Shown: positions 33,253 through 45,357 of the stretch, piece after piece
Layout: every line of letters starts with the position of its first letter
Position numbering within the stretch: the first letter of the stretch is position 1
NCBI GenBank assembly: GCA_022457155.1
Contig: JAJGOT010000133.1
Location: 406,001 to 470,000 of the forward strand
Direction: 5' to 3'
DNA length: 64,000 nt
Source of the DNA: Cladopsammia gracilis
Taxonomy: Eukaryota > Cnidaria > Anthozoa > Scleractinia > Dendrophylliidae
The notes under the pieces: generated by a model
What the model was told of the DNA's origin: nothing
The model's input: only the letters and a program-made list of their open reading frames with translations
Database searches by the model: none
Program-made: the position numbers and the translations under genes

Positions 33253-34068
33253 CAAATATATTAAACTGTTTATTATTTTTCATTTCACTTCTGTCTCTAT
33301 CTTTTCTTCTTGCCGTAAGGATCAGTTTGCCGTTTTTACCCTTGCTAAAGCTTCAACTGGGCCCACTGCTGCTCTAGGTGGTGAACATGTTCAAAGTCTT
33401 CAGTTGCCAGCGAAAGCAATCTTGTTCCAAGCGTCCTCTCCCTTCAGCCACGACGATCGGACTCGCATGCAAGGCTAGGCTGGGCTCCCCAAGAGAGCTT
33501 TCTCGGTAGTTTCTTGGTGTTGCAGATGGTGTGATCACCAAATGACGCAAAACAAAAGATTCAAAAGACACTGAACAATACCCACACCACAACACAAAAG
33601 CTATACCAACAATGGCTTCTGCAACATCAAGAAACACCCGCTTTCTCGCAAGCTAGCTTTTCAAGTCATAAAATTTAATTGAAAATCAAATACATGTTTT
33701 AACTTTTTAAAATCATTATGATATAAAAACATAATGGGGAGAGGGAGGGGGCTTATTACAAAATTAGACTTCCGAGAACGATTCACTTTGAATTGTAAAA
33801 ACACAATGTCCAACTAATTAATCGCATCAATAACAAAATTCGACATTTAAAGGTCTATGTGGACTTTTTCTTACTTAAAAAGATCAGGGATATTTTCTAC
33901 CAGTTTTGAAACCAGAAGGGAAACAGAACCCATGATTAACGCCCGCGCAACAATTATAAAAAAAGTTGTAAAAGGACAACTGCAATGGGACACCCACGTA
34001 AGAAAGAACGGAAGAAATAGGCACGCAAGACAAATCACAGTCGAGAATTTTATTGATACTAAATAGAC
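33253..34068. other. Intergenic, no feature recognised
   Basis: Open frames of 70-87 codons around 33233-33640 have no domain I recognise and overlap on opposite strands. No element borders are seen. Confidence 0.45.
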
Positions 34069-34247
34069 AGGGGCGGATCCAGGAAATCTATAAAGAGGGG
34101 GCCGAAGCAGTTTTTATAGTCACAATATGGGCGCACCAGCGCCCATCAGGAGCGCCGAAGGCGTGACAATCTAGGGGCAAAAGGCAAAAGGGGGGGTGGG
34201 GGGGGGGGGGAGGCGCGGCCCCCTCGGCCCACCCCTAAATCCTGATA
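34069..34247. mobile_element. Candidate truncated MITE with GGGGCGGATCCAGGA end
   Basis: The left end CAGGGGCGGATCCAGGAA resembles a terminus common in animal hAT-type nonautonomous elements. The right side (CACCCCTAAATCCTG) pairs only partly with it. A G run lies at 34198-34210. The family assignment is from memory and tentative. Confidence 0.35.
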
Positions 34248-34518
34248 GACGTCATATAATCTCAAAATGGTAAATACTGAAATACCTAACTTGTTAAAAA
34301 TTATCATAATAATATATATAATATAGCCTGTTCTAGCCCCATGCACATTATTCTCTTATTTTCTTAAAATTTCCCGAAGTTTGCCTATTCTTCTTAGTCA
34401 AACAAACTGGATTTGCTCACTATTACGATGCCAGTCTCAACATAAAATCTTCAATCAATGCATGTTGCGTTGCAGGCTGCAGCCCTGATGTTGCGCGTAT
34501 TACCACCGACGCGCGCAA

Positions 34519-34578
34519 CAAATTTTCATGTTGCAGAAAGTAGAAGCGGACGTCTACTTTCTGCAACATGAAAATTTG
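34519..34578. repeat. Perfect 26-bp hairpin
   Basis: Arms 34519-34544 and 34553-34578 are exact inverted repeats around an 8-base loop; the arm begins CAAATTTTCATGTTGC. It could be a MITE core or a small-RNA-type hairpin. Nothing nearby tells which. Confidence 0.8.
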
Positions 34579-34999
34579 ATGCGCTCGTGTGCGTGTGTGC
34601 ACGGGGGTGCTACACTGGCAAAGTTTCGTACAAATTGTCGAGCAACTTGTCTCACAACATTGACCGCAAAAGACTGGGACGCATATACAGTTGGTCGCCA
34701 CGTGACGAAAATTGTGAGGAGACAAGTAACCCCACCTCCCCCCACCCCCCAAATCCCCAGAGTAAAATGACAGGGGTGCTCGTCGGAAATGTCCGAAAAA
34801 CACCTGAAAGGTACCCCAGAGGACTATTTCTTGTCAGGGGTACCTAGGATCTCGTTTGATGGACGTGGCTCAAACGGATTTTTTCCCCCTAGGAAGTAAC
34901 AATTCTAAAACAACATATGAACTGGCAATGTCAAAATTTTTAATAGCGAATGAGACAACAATACAAACCATTTGACATACAAAAAAAAAACGACGATTC

Positions 35000-35512
35000 T
35001 TAAAGCCTGATTCACACTAGCGACATAACGACATAAGAACGTGGACATAATGACATAAAGAAAGGATCAGTTTTTTCCTTATGTTTATGTCATTACGTTC
35101 CTATTATGTCGTTATGTTGTGTTGTTCACACTGGTGACATAAAACATGGACACACCAAACTGAAGAAACGTTGTCGGGTGAAAAGCATAAACCATGCGTT
35201 CATGCGTTCATGCGACCCAAAGGTTTACTGGGAAATTGGATAAATTAATCTTTGTCTCTAACAGAATACACCTTGTATCAACACAAGATGCATAAATCAT
35301 GCTCTAAAATGTCTCAAGCAAAGAAAACATCTTGATTGTCGAGAAATGGAATATTACTCAGCTTGTCAATGCTGCCTACCCAGAATTCCATTCGGTCTCA
35401 TCGTTCATGGTTTATGCTTTTCACTGGTCAACGTTTCTTCAATTAGGTGTATACGTCGTGTTTCGAATTTGCGCGACCTCCCCGTTATGTCGTTAGTGTG
35501 AACCAGACTTAA
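35000..35512. mobile_element. TTAA-ended MITE (AGCCTGATTCACAC family)
   Basis: TTAAAGCCTGATTCACACTAG at the left pairs with AGTGTGAACCAGACTTAA at the right, and CGACATAACG pairs with CGTTATGTCG. A second inverted pair lies inside (AAAAGCATAAACCATG about 35179-35194 with CATGGTTTATGCTTTT about 35406-35421). Confidence 0.8.
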
Positions 35513-35519
35513 CTATTCA

Positions 35520-36310
35520 TGGTTTGCACGTGACGTCATAAACATTAAAAAATCTAAACTTTACATCCCGACATACAAAATAACGACGATTCTTTACTAT
35601 TCTTGGTTTGCACATGACGTCATAAAAATTAAAAATTCTAAAGTATACATCCTACAAATCTGTTTTTAACATATGGCATGTAGATACCAGTGTTACAATT
35701 TCAAGTTTTAACGATGTTTCTGATTCGTAAAGGTTTTAAATGTGTCACGTAAGTCGTCACGCTATTTCAGATAAGCCGTGAAAATAAACAAAATTGAACC
35801 AGTTGAAAGTTATTTTTGCATAACAGATGCTTACAAGACGATTTAATGGAACTTATATGTGAATCCAATATTTTGTGATGAGGTGTTTAGTGTAATAAAG
35901 ACTTTGAAGTTTTGGCCGTCATGTTGGTGCTCCTGAGTGGGGCACTAACATGGCCGCTTCGCACATTTCTTACTAAAAATGTCTAATACTCGTTTGCCTA
36001 TAACTCTTGAATGAAATACTTTTGCGATTCAAAATTTGGCCGAAATGTATAGTTTTAAACTCTCTACAATCCCATAAAGATTTTGGAATCGAAATCTGTT
36101 GTTTAATGCTTCAGAATCTTGATATAACTTAAGTGAAAACCAAGCCGAATAGGCGCAACCATATGACGTCATAAAAATTCAAAATTATATCGCGCAGGAA
36201 TTTTTTAAGTAAATATAGCTGATATTCATATGCAATTTTTTTTGTACACTAAAATTTTCTTTCCACTTGTTATTAAAATAATTGAAATTTAGACTTTATT
36301 TCCATCAATT
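35520..36310. repeat. Dispersed repeat, copy 1 (GTTTGCAC.TGACGTCATAAA family)
   Basis: It parallels 39618-40290 in the same orientation, sharing GGTTTGCACATGACGTCATA, ATGTAGATACCAGTGTTACA, AAATAAACAAAATTGAACCA and the GGCCG.CATGT.GGTGC block. No coding sequence. A tandem duplication of the first about 70 bases is visible at 35515-35660. Confidence 0.75.
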
Positions 36311-36330
36311 TAACACCAATTTTTTATGCC

Positions 36331-37095
36331 AGTGGTATTACTGTCGGATCCGTAGAAAATGAAGCGACATCAGTTGTTAGAAATCTAGGTTCTTGGTTTG
36401 ATTCTCAACTCGGTATGTCAACCCACATTAGTAAGCTATGCGCCTTTAAAGTAGCTGCCCCCAAACTGTGGAACTCGTTATCCAATGATCTACGCGATTA
36501 TACAATGAACTGAATACTACGCGCTCTCTGATTGGTGGTTGCCTATGATCTATCTGAGTACAAACGCACGGCTGACGTCATAGAAAAATTGTTTGCTTTG
36601 TTTTGTCCGGCATGGCGCACAGTTTTGAAAATGTTTGCGAGATTATTCTGGATTGAGCAAGTGAAAGTCTCGAAAAATGTTTAGCAGGAGCTGTTTACGA
36701 GCAACAAAAGAAGAAACCAAGACGAAAAGTGTTCTCGGCGGCTTGAAAAATACCTAAACTGGAACAAATCTTCGATCAGTCGAGCGCTACGAGGCAGGTT
36801 CGTAATTTTACTCTTTTTACTTTTCTGTACATTGTATAAAACAAATAGATTCCATTTTGCCGTGTGGCTGTTCAGTTATAGATCACAGAAGACGTCAAAA
36901 TGTGGTAAGAACATCAGTGACACACTCGCCTGCGGCTCGTGTGTCACTTTTTTGTTCTTACCACATTTTGACGTCATCTGTGATCTATAACTGAACAGAC
37001 ACACGGCCAAATGGAATCTATTTGTCAATAAGTAACTTGTACACTTTTAAACGCTACTTGAAGACATATCTTTTTGGACTTGCATACGATTAGAT
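36331..37095 (+). pseudogene. CR1/L2-type LINE 3' fragment split by a MITE
   Basis: Codons at 36331-36497 read VVRNLGSWFDSQLGMSTHIS, then KVAAPKLWNSLSNDLR. After the inserted MITE (36498-37025) the frame resumes with LYTFKRYLKTYLF and a stop at about 37093. Both pieces are typical of the C-terminal region of CR1/L2-type reverse transcriptases. A stretch between HISKLC and AAPKLW has been deleted. Confidence 0.8.
36498..37025. mobile_element. Composite MITE: hairpin plus inverted-repeat half (copy 2)
   Basis: Reverse orientation of 11449-11976, with the same two-part structure: TTATACAATGAAC to about CATTGTATAAA, then the hairpin from ACAAATAGATTCC to GAATCTATTTGT. It interrupts a LINE coding fragment, which fixes its borders well. 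Confidence 0.85.
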
Positions 37096-37294
37096 TTTTA
37101 TTCCCTATTGTATTGTTTTAAAAGAGAGAATTTTCTTTTTACACCCAATTGCAATAACGTTGTCATAGAAAAACAAAAAAATGAAAAAGGCCAAATAGGA
37201 ATTAATTAGCTTTATCACCACAGCGCCGACACGCGGCACGATTAAGCGTGCAGCGGCCATTGTTAATTTAAATTAAGAGTGCAGCGGCTATTGT

Positions 37295-37557
37295 TACAGT
37301 AAAAACCCGCGTATAAGAACCTAGAAATTAAGAACCTCCTGGCAGAAATTTGCTACTTTAATACTGGTTTATTTTTTTAAAAACTGGTTTTATTTTTTGA
37401 AACTGATTTGTTCTTGATTATAAGCATTTATTCTATAAAATAACAGTTTATAATGATGAACATACCATATATTATGCTACTTTAATACCCCAAAATATAA
37501 GAACCTGCTTTGCCAAACTCTAAAAAAGTAGGTTCTTATACGCGGGTTTTTACTGTA
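37295..37557. mobile_element. TA-flanked MITE, CAGTAAAAACCCGC family (copy 1)
   Basis: TACAGTAAAAACCCGCGTAT pairs with ATACGCGGGTTTTTACTGTA; inside, AAGAACCT repeats near both ends. The TA borders suggest a Tc1/mariner-type nonautonomous element. A relative is at 61645-62104. Confidence 0.85.
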
Positions 37558-37733
37558 TTGAAATTTACCTAGGTTAAGGTTGAAATGATATGGTAACCGT
37601 CCATGTTGGAAATATGTTGCTACCCGGTTGATGTCATTCTCAAATAACTGTTGCATGTGCACAGTTGCACTACGAAAAAGGAAAAGTACAAAAACCTGTT
37701 CTTAAACATAGTTCTTGTGCATGCTTTGAGAAT

Positions 37734-38980
37734 TAATATATATAGATAGCCCAAGCCTAACAGCGTCGCACTTTGAACAAGCTTAACTAAGGTGAAACTT
37801 AACTAAGGTGAAAGGTTGGAAGCACAAGAATTAAGATTGACGAACGGGCTATTTTCAATTTTAGCAATTCTCAAAAACAGTATTACGCGACCGTCTGCAC
37901 AGTACATTTTTATAGACCGTACAAAAGTTCACAAAAACAACTTTTCTCTTTCTAGAATAACTAGTACCACTAGTTTCCGAATAAAATACAGTTTTTGTTT
38001 GTCAAAAATTGCCCGAGAAACTGATTTGAAAATCAAAAATTGCAAAAATACACAAACATATTTGCATATGGGGATGCGAGTGAAGATAGAACTGTACTAT
38101 AAAATCAAAGTCTTGTTTTGTTTACATAAAATCGCTTTTCAAACTAACTAATGAATGAACAAACACATAAAAATGGACAACACAATCTTCTTTCGAAAAA
38201 ATTTATTCAAATCTCCATTAGTTTACGTTTAAAAGCAAAACGCGTACCATTTAATTATAGCTCATCGAGTTCAAGCTTTCTTCGATGAAATTCAAGAGAT
38301 CGATACAACTGAATTTAAGCACGTTTTAAAATCAATTCTCCAAAACTAACAATAACACCAATAAAAAGTCACACACAGATTGATATCAACATAAATTCTC
38401 ATCGAAAACTGTAATCTGTTTTACCTTTATGTCCCTCGCTTGCTTGGAAATTCAAATCTCCGCTTCTGGTTCTGAAATCCGTACAAAACAAACATCTCCC
38501 GCATTTGATAAAAACGTAATACATGAAGTTCCTCGAAGCAAGATTTTATCCATGAAAACTCGTCTTTTTCCACTAAAGCGGCTTCTGAGTATCCCTTAAT
38601 TAGTATCCTTGCCTTGAGCAGCAAACCGCGAAATATTCAGGGAAATAACGCCTTTAATTTAAACGGTTTTCTCCGCTTAGTAAATTCACAGCAAAACATC
38701 CAAGTGTTTTTCTAGCTGACGTGACATTCGGCCGTGTAACCGCGTGAAAAACAAAGCCTCGCTTTGGTTTCAACATGACGTCGTACGCGCATGTTTTGCG
38801 ACGTCATACGCGCCCGCGAGCTAGTCCTGCGCAGTAGTCCGGTCCTGTGCGACAGCGGACGGAGGGCACACGCGCGCCCGCGGAACATTCCGCTAGCCAT
38901 GACCATGAAAAATGAAGGGCATAGGTTCTGGTTCTATGAGTATGGGGCTGCGCAGCCAGGCCGAAGTGCTCCGCTATTAA
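37734..38980. repeat. 1.2-kb dispersed repeat, copy B
   Basis: Reverse orientation of copy A (21562-22730). It is uninterrupted, and supplies the empty sites for both insertions in copy C: CACATA at 38164-38169, and the GGCCGTGTA target near 38730. Confidence 0.85.
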
Positions 38981-39105
38981 AATCCGGCGAGAATGTATTT
39001 TGTGTCTAACTAATTCCTATTGGCCTTTTTTCATTTTTCTATGACAACGTTATTGCAATTAGGTGTAATAGTTTTTACATTTTAGATTTTTCATAACCTT
39101 TCTGC

Positions 39106-39296
39106 AATAGGCCATTTGCACGATGACGTCATTTGACTACTATTACCAGAATCCTTCAGTTTTTTTGTTTTGTAGTGCAAATTAGGGCTATTGTTATTTA
39201 AACCGCACTGGGATTACAAAATTTAAATAAGAAAGGAAAAACGAAATGAATTCTGGTAGTAGTAGTCAAATGACGTCATCGTGCAAATGGGCTATT
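39106..39296. mobile_element. Palindromic MITE with TGACGTCA arms
   Basis: AATAGGCCATTTGCACGATG pairs with CATCGTGCAAATGGGCTATT, extending through GACGTCATTTGACTACTA. No coding sequence. Confidence 0.85.
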
Positions 39297-39617
39297 TTGT
39301 TATATATAATGTATTTCAGTTAATATCATAGTTATTGTAATGCGCATTTGATCATTTACATGAAATATGCGCAATATAAGCATGTAAATTATTATATTAT
39401 CATTTCCTTTAACAGACATCCCTCCAAGATTAAAACCTGAAGTTGGTACCCGCACCACTTCAATCACTCATTTTACTCTCTATAAGACGCATACCTCTCT
39501 AACATGGACAGTTTGTGCCGGTTCCAACAGTGTACGTCTTGGAGAGAGTTGACTGTTATAAGATTTATATGGTGTCTGCGTTCGGCGTTCGGCGCTCTGC
39601 AAAACCCATCGCCTTGT

Positions 39618-40290
39618 ATTCTTGGTTTGCACATGACGTCATAAAAATTTCCAAAATCTAAACTTTACATCCTACAAAGCTGTTTCTAACAGGGTATGTA
39701 GATACCAGTGTTACAATCCTTCACAGAAAGTTTTAGGTTTTAACGATGTTTCGCTTCCATTTTGTGAAGATGTTAAATGTGTCAAACAATTCGTCACGCT
39801 ATTTCAAATAAGCCGTTAAAATAAACAAAATTGAACCAGGGGTCAATTCAATAAAACTTTTACAAGTGTAATTTTCAAGTGTAGCCATTGTTTCAGAGAT
39901 TGAAAACAATAGCTACACTTGTAAATTACACTTGTAAAAGCTTTATTGAATTGATCCCAGTTGAAGTTATTTTTGCATTACAGATGCTTATAAGCTAATT
40001 TAATGGAACTTATAGTGAATTCAATCTTTTGTGATGAGATTTTTGGTGTAATTAGGACTTTGAATTTTTGGCCGCCATGTCGGTGCCCCTCAGTGGAACA
40101 TCAAGATGGCCGCTCCATACATCACTAAAAATGTCTAATACTCGTTCGCCTATAACTCTTGAACAAAATGCTTTGGCGCTTCACAATTTGACCCAGATGT
40201 GCAGTTTTAAACTCTCTACAATTCCATAAACATTTTGGAATCAAAATCTGTTTTTTATAATGCTTCTGAATTTTGATATGAAATGATCTG
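39618..40290. repeat. Dispersed repeat, copy 2 (interrupted by a MITE)
   Basis: Paralogue of 35520-36310, interrupted at 39839-39958. Comparison with copy 1 (AATTGAACCAGTTGAAAG) shows the empty site. Confidence 0.75.
39839..39958. mobile_element. 120-bp palindromic MITE with defined empty site
   Basis: GGGGTCAATTCAATAAA pairs with TTTATTGAATTGATCCC, and the arms continue through TTTTACAAGTGTAA. It breaks GAACCAGTTGAA, seen intact in the other copy of the host repeat, with at most 2-3 duplicated bases at the junction. Confidence 0.85.
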
Positions 40291-40954
40291 ACACAAGTGC
40301 AAGCCAATAATATGTTATTCTCCATCGTTGCTTCACAACACTTTCACTCAGTTGAGCACCAATATCGGCATTTGTTACTTTCAAAACGTACAATAACTTT
40401 GCACATGGTCTCTGCCGACTGCCTAAGATACACATACACATAAAACACTACATTCTTTAGCAGTGCTAATATGTCCACTGCTGGGATTCTTTCGTGGAAT
40501 CACAGCCTGTTATAACAAGTCTGTTACTTGCAGTGTCAACATCAAGGCACATGCCAGCCATCGCGCCATTATCCAGCGTAAACAGGAGTCTGTCTCGATT
40601 CCATTTCTGCAGTAAGATAACAGATACGTGTCAAGTTTGTTAAAAGGGGTATGTCAACATTTTTAGCGTTACTTAAAGTAATTACACAATTGCTTTGGTT
40701 TTGCATTGCTACGCTTTGTGATTGGCTAAAAAATCTCGCGCCACTTTTTCGACCAATCAGAAGTAAAACCAAAACCAATCGTGACTTGGTCGCACGCGTT
40801 TTCCCGCGCTTGGCACCGCCGACATGTAATTGCTTCGAGCTCTGATTGGTTCATTGGATTGTTTACGACTGCTGTGATTGGTCAGAGTAATTACTTTGGT
40901 TTTGGTTTTACGACACTCAATTGAAAACTGCTCTAAAAAGCCAAAATACATAAT

Positions 40955-41060
40955 TTACACCTTAAAGTTTTTTAAAGCTGACGTTTCGTGCACTGGCTCT
41001 TCGTCGGAGCGAATCAGTGTATGGTTTATATATTGAACAGTAGAGCTACGCTATTGTCAC
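40955..41060 (-). mobile_element. Penelope-like element terminal fragment
   Basis: AGCTGACGTTTCG..CACTGGC..TTCGTCGGAGCGAATCA parallels 17479-17515 next to the minus-strand PLE. On the minus strand it reads CGACGA, short stem, GAAACGTC, a decayed hammerhead-like core. No coding part remains. Confidence 0.6.
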
Positions 41061-41659
41061 TCCACGTTTCTAAAGTATAATATTATTGTAACACAAAAAG
41101 CCGACTTTAGTTTAAAAGAAATTAACGTTAAACATTTAATATTAAAGCTATCAATATCAGGATTAACTTGCATTTCAAAAGTATAGTTTCTGGCTTTATT
41201 ATCTTGTTAGCATCCTTTGTATTTTTAATCGAGTTTTAATGTTATTGTTCTTTAATACCTCTGTTACGCTTTATAACAACCGGACCTTCGTCAAGATTTT
41301 TCCATATTCTAGGCAAATCGAGATAATGCAACACTTCTTTTAAAAAGAAGATTTCCATTATCTGAATATGTGTAGAGATGGCATTTTATCTTTATGTAGT
41401 AGATAAAATATGCCGGCGAGACATTGTAAACACCCATACAGATCGGACGCGAATATTTTATCGTACTTATGAAATGAAACAATGAGTAGAGATCTGTATG
41501 AAAAGTTAATGAATACTAATTAGCTGAGCAGGTGTCTGTATCAAAAGTTAATTCTACTGTTTAATAATTCATCAACTCAGTTGATTTGTATTGGGGTTTA
41601 CAGAGGTGTACATGTGACTCAAATGACCACCTATTGATTTGTCATAACTGTTATGGATT

Positions 41660-42105
41660 ATTCATGATTCATGCTACAGTTTGAGAAACTCAGATTTTCT
41701 TTTACCCAGGTTTAACACAGTTTCATTTGGTAAGCATTCCCTTCGATATTTAGGTCCCATTTTATGGAGTAAGCTGGATAAAAATGATAAAACGTGTAAA
41801 TCATTAAGTGATTTTAGAAATCGAATGCGTAATAAGGATCTGACATCTCTTATTGATGATGGATGCAAAGGATGTCTTCTGTGTAATAGTTGATTTCTCA
41901 TCGGAAATAATCTTAGCATTTTTAGCATTTTAGCACTTAGTTTTTAGTATTTTAGCTAACTATTTGTAACATATTGTATGGTTTTTTAGTTAATTAATTA
42001 TCGTATCTATTTTATTATATTAAACTGTAGGTGTCCCCTATTAGTAGAGGGCTTGCTCCTCGGCTAGTTCTTCCTGACACATAAATAAAGTTTCTGTCTG
42101 TCTGT
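41660..42105 (+). pseudogene. CR1/L2-type LINE 3' fragment with TCTG tail
   Basis: Codons from about 41669 read LRNSDFLLPRFNTVSFGKHS, LRYLGPILWSKL and SLSDFRNRMR, the C-terminal end typical of these reverse transcriptases. They are followed by a stop at 41892-41894, a 3' UTR of about 200 bases and a (TCTG)n tail ending about 42105. Only the 3' end is present, as expected of a 5'-truncated insertion. Confidence 0.8.
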
Positions 42106-42218
42106 CGTATAGTAGAGAGACAAGGGAGGAAAGCTCGATTTTGGACCTCTCCAGCGCCGAGCCGATTTTCACCAAGAAATTCCCATCGCACGGCTTCCAA
42201 TTGTCTCTCTACTATACG
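42106..42218. mobile_element. 113-bp MITE with CGTATAGTAGAGAGACA ends
   Basis: CGTATAGTAGAGAGACAA at the left and TTGTCTCTCTACTATACG at the right are inverted repeats. It abuts the LINE tail directly. Confidence 0.8.
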
Positions 42219-42955
42219 CTCAGGTAAACGTCCGATGCAAAACCCTTCAAATCGCTAAAATTCGCCGTTTTCAGCTACAAGAATGACACCACACAACATT
42301 TCAGGTAAAAATACGTTTAGTTTGATCTTGTATGTAAATATCCATCGCAGTATATTACGATAAGTGAACCTTTTCGATATTCCCATACATTTCCTCTAAA
42401 TTTAAAAATACGAACAACGGTCACACAGTTTGTGTGGGCTCCCTGTGATCACAACAGACGCTGACAATCCAATGAACCAATCAGAACTCGAAGCAAATAC
42501 ATGCAGCCGGCGCCAAGCACGGGAAAACGCGTACAAGCAAGTCACGATTGGTTTGGGTTTTAGAGAAGTTTTCAATTGAGTGTCGTAAAACCAAAACCAA
42601 AGTAATTACTCTGACCAATCATAGCAGTCATAAACAATCCAATGAATCAATCAGAGCTCGAAGCAATTACACAGGAATTACATGTCGGCGGCGCCAAGCG
42701 CGGGAAAACGCGTGCGAGCAAGTCACGATTGGTTTCGGTTTTACTTCTGATTGGTCGAGAAAGTGGCGCGAGATTTTTTAGAGATTTTTTAGCCAATCAC
42801 AAAGTGTAGCTATGCAAAACCAAAGAAATTGTGTAATTACTTTTGACACTCAATTGAAAACTGCTCTAATTTTAAGTTCTAAAAAAAAAGTTGAGAAAGT
42901 GGCGCAAGATTTTTAGCCAATCACAAGGCGTAGCAATGCAAAACCAACATTTATC

Positions 42956-44697
42956 AGTGTATTTAGAAATCTATAGCTGTTGAAAGACAACTATAGATTT
43001 ATTAATACTCAAATGCCCCATAAACTTTTGGAAATGAAACCAACACTACGATTACAAAAAAATAATATTATGAAAAGTTGAAAATACAAAAATTAAGTTA
43101 AATTAAAGTTTAAACGCAAATTAAGTTTTTGAGTGAGAAACCATCAGTTATTTTTACTTTTAATTATTGTCCCACTTATTTTTAATTATCTATTACTCTA
43201 TGCTTTTTTTTATCTCAGCCACTTGTAAAAAAAATTCTTTAGGCTTAGTTTAGAGTACTGTAAACAGTGATTTTGTTTCTTTGCTGTTTAATGTAATTAT
43301 TGTAGTATAATTTTAACCTCTGGTTTAATTTTTTTTTTAACTGCTATATATTTTTTAAACCAATTCATTTTTTAACCAGTTCAATTTCTTAAAACTGGTT
43401 TAATATTAACCCTGCTCTAGCACATTACTAAAGATTTGTGTTGCAATTCATCCAATGGATTCATTCTAAATAATGAAATTTAATTCCAGTTAACCATACT
43501 TTTCACAAAATAAACAAATATCACAAAATGATGTTTGAAACCACTATAAATAATATAATGTTAGAAAAAGGCTCTCATTTGTGTCATAAATTTCCAAGGA
43601 CATATGTTACCTGTAGGGGGTCATTTTCATTGCAAGCAGCCATTTTTACAGGGCTCCCATCATTGCCATGTGCAGCGCGTAAGCACATTTTTATAACTTT
43701 GTTTTCGATAAGATGATTTGATTCCATGTGGCTCCATGCCTATACACAACACAGAAAAAAACACCTTTTACCTGTAACTCTACAGATCAGCTTCTGTATT
43801 GTTATATTGTCTAACCTTTATTATTTTCAATTACATTACTTTCCCCTGCCTCGAATAGCGTTTTTGCTAATTTGCAGGGGAACTATACTTAAGTTTATAT
43901 ATCTAATAAAGTTTTGTTTGTCTGTTGTTGTTGTTTGTTTGTATTTAGACATGGTTAACACATCCATATAATTTTCAAGCCACTGTTTATGATAGTGGTG
44001 ATAATTTAATGAATCTTGAATTGACGTCATCTTATTAGTATTTTGTAAATTCATATCTCTATAACTCACTAACGCTACGTTGAAAACAAGAAATATTTCA
44101 CTATTCGACTCTTTAATGTATATAGAGTTGATTAAGCGAAAAAAAAAAAAAATTGGGGTTAGGTGCACTTTAAAGCCTGGGATTAACTTGGTCTAAGCTT
44201 TTTCTTGTTTCATAGAGCCAAAGAATTGATGAGTAAACAAATTTAAAACATTGCATCATCCAGGTCTCTTATTTCCAACAATGCCAGGGGCCGCGGAGCA
44301 AGGTGAAAAGTGGGAGGGCTGACAGTTGAAAATAATTTTTTCATATTGAAAATCGAAAAAAGGAATAAAATCATAGTATTTGATTCGCAAAAAAGTGGTG
44401 GGGCCGCGGCCCTACCAGCCCCTCCCCCTCCGTGGTCCCTGAATGCATATTTGTGTCAAGCTAGACATGTTATTTAATTCAAAACAAAATTTGGTTTATG
44501 TGAACTTTTGCACATGGCAGCGAAACTTCACACTGTTACCGTGCTGTAACATTTAAAGTACTGTTAGTAGTGTTTTCCTGAGTCTTGAAAAATTCATTTG
44601 AAGTCCGCAGATCAATTTAAATTTTCCAGGGCTTGAAGCCCTGTGCACTGGTCAGCGGAATTACCAAGAAAAGTTTGATATATACTTGGTGTATCCC
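42956..44697. other. AT-rich intergenic stretch without recognised genes
   Basis: A (TTG)n tract follows an AATAAAG-type block near 43920 and may be a LINE or SINE tail. Repeated AAACTGGTTTAA/TTTAACCAGTT text lies at 43340-43420. No coding region is supported. Confidence 0.45.
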
Positions 44698-45296
44698 TAA
44701 AGGCTGGTTCTCATATAATCGTCCCGGTCGCTCCGGTCGCTCCGGTCGTCCGAGTCGTTTCAAAAGTTTTTTGCAAACGACTCAGACGATCGGGACGACT
44801 CAAGCGATTGATCGTCCTGGTCGTCTTGAACGTCAATAGCACGGTCGTAAACTGGGTCCGACAACATGTTTTGGGCAATAATACTGCATTCTGGGGTAGA
44901 CAATCAGACGATCGGGACGACTCAAGCGATTTTGGTTCTCATATGATCGTCCCGGTCGTCTCGAACGTCAATAGCGCGGTCGTAAACTGGGTCCGACAAC
45001 ATGTTTTGGGCAATAATACTGCATTCTGGGGTAGATTTGGGTCGCTTCGATCACCTCAGTCGTCCCGGTCGCCTGAGAGTAGTTTTCATATGATCATCTC
45101 CAATTTTTCACAATCGTCCCAGTCGTCCGGATAGAACACTGTTCTATCCAAGCGACCGCGATCGTCCCAGTCGTCCGGGTCGTTTATGATCGCCCCGGGT
45201 CATCTCAGAAGTGTTCTCATATAATCGTCCCGATCGTCCGTGCACTTTTTGAAACGACTCGGACGACCGGGACGATTATATGAGAACCAGCCTTTA
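44698..45296. mobile_element. MITE with GGCTGGTTCTCATATAATCG ends and internal 73-bp repeats
   Basis: TAAAGGCTGGTTCTCATATA pairs with TATATGAGAACCAGCCTTTA; the arms continue through ATCGTCCCGGTCG. Two direct 73-bp repeats lie inside (44828-44900 and 44963-45035), each from GAACGTCAATAGC to TTCTGGGGTAGA. The interior is dense in CGTCC/GGACG. Confidence 0.85.
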
Positions 45297-45357
45297 TTAT
45301 TTTGTATTTAAACACTTAGTTTTTATTTCAGTAGAAAAAGAAGATAAAAACAGCAGA

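Larger units (their letters stand above)
40640..42955. repeat. Inverted pair of 0.3-kb repeats with partial duplicates
   Basis: About 40655-40940 and 42560-42870 are inverted copies, with ends GTAATTAC.CAATTGCTTTGG and TTTTCAATTGAGTGTCGTAA. They share CCAATCAGA, GGGAAAACGCG and AATTACTCTGACCAATCA. Partial further copies lie at about 42462-42560 and 42880-42950, and a decayed one at about 45745-45860. The centre holds a PLE fragment, a LINE tail and a small MITE. Confidence 0.75.
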
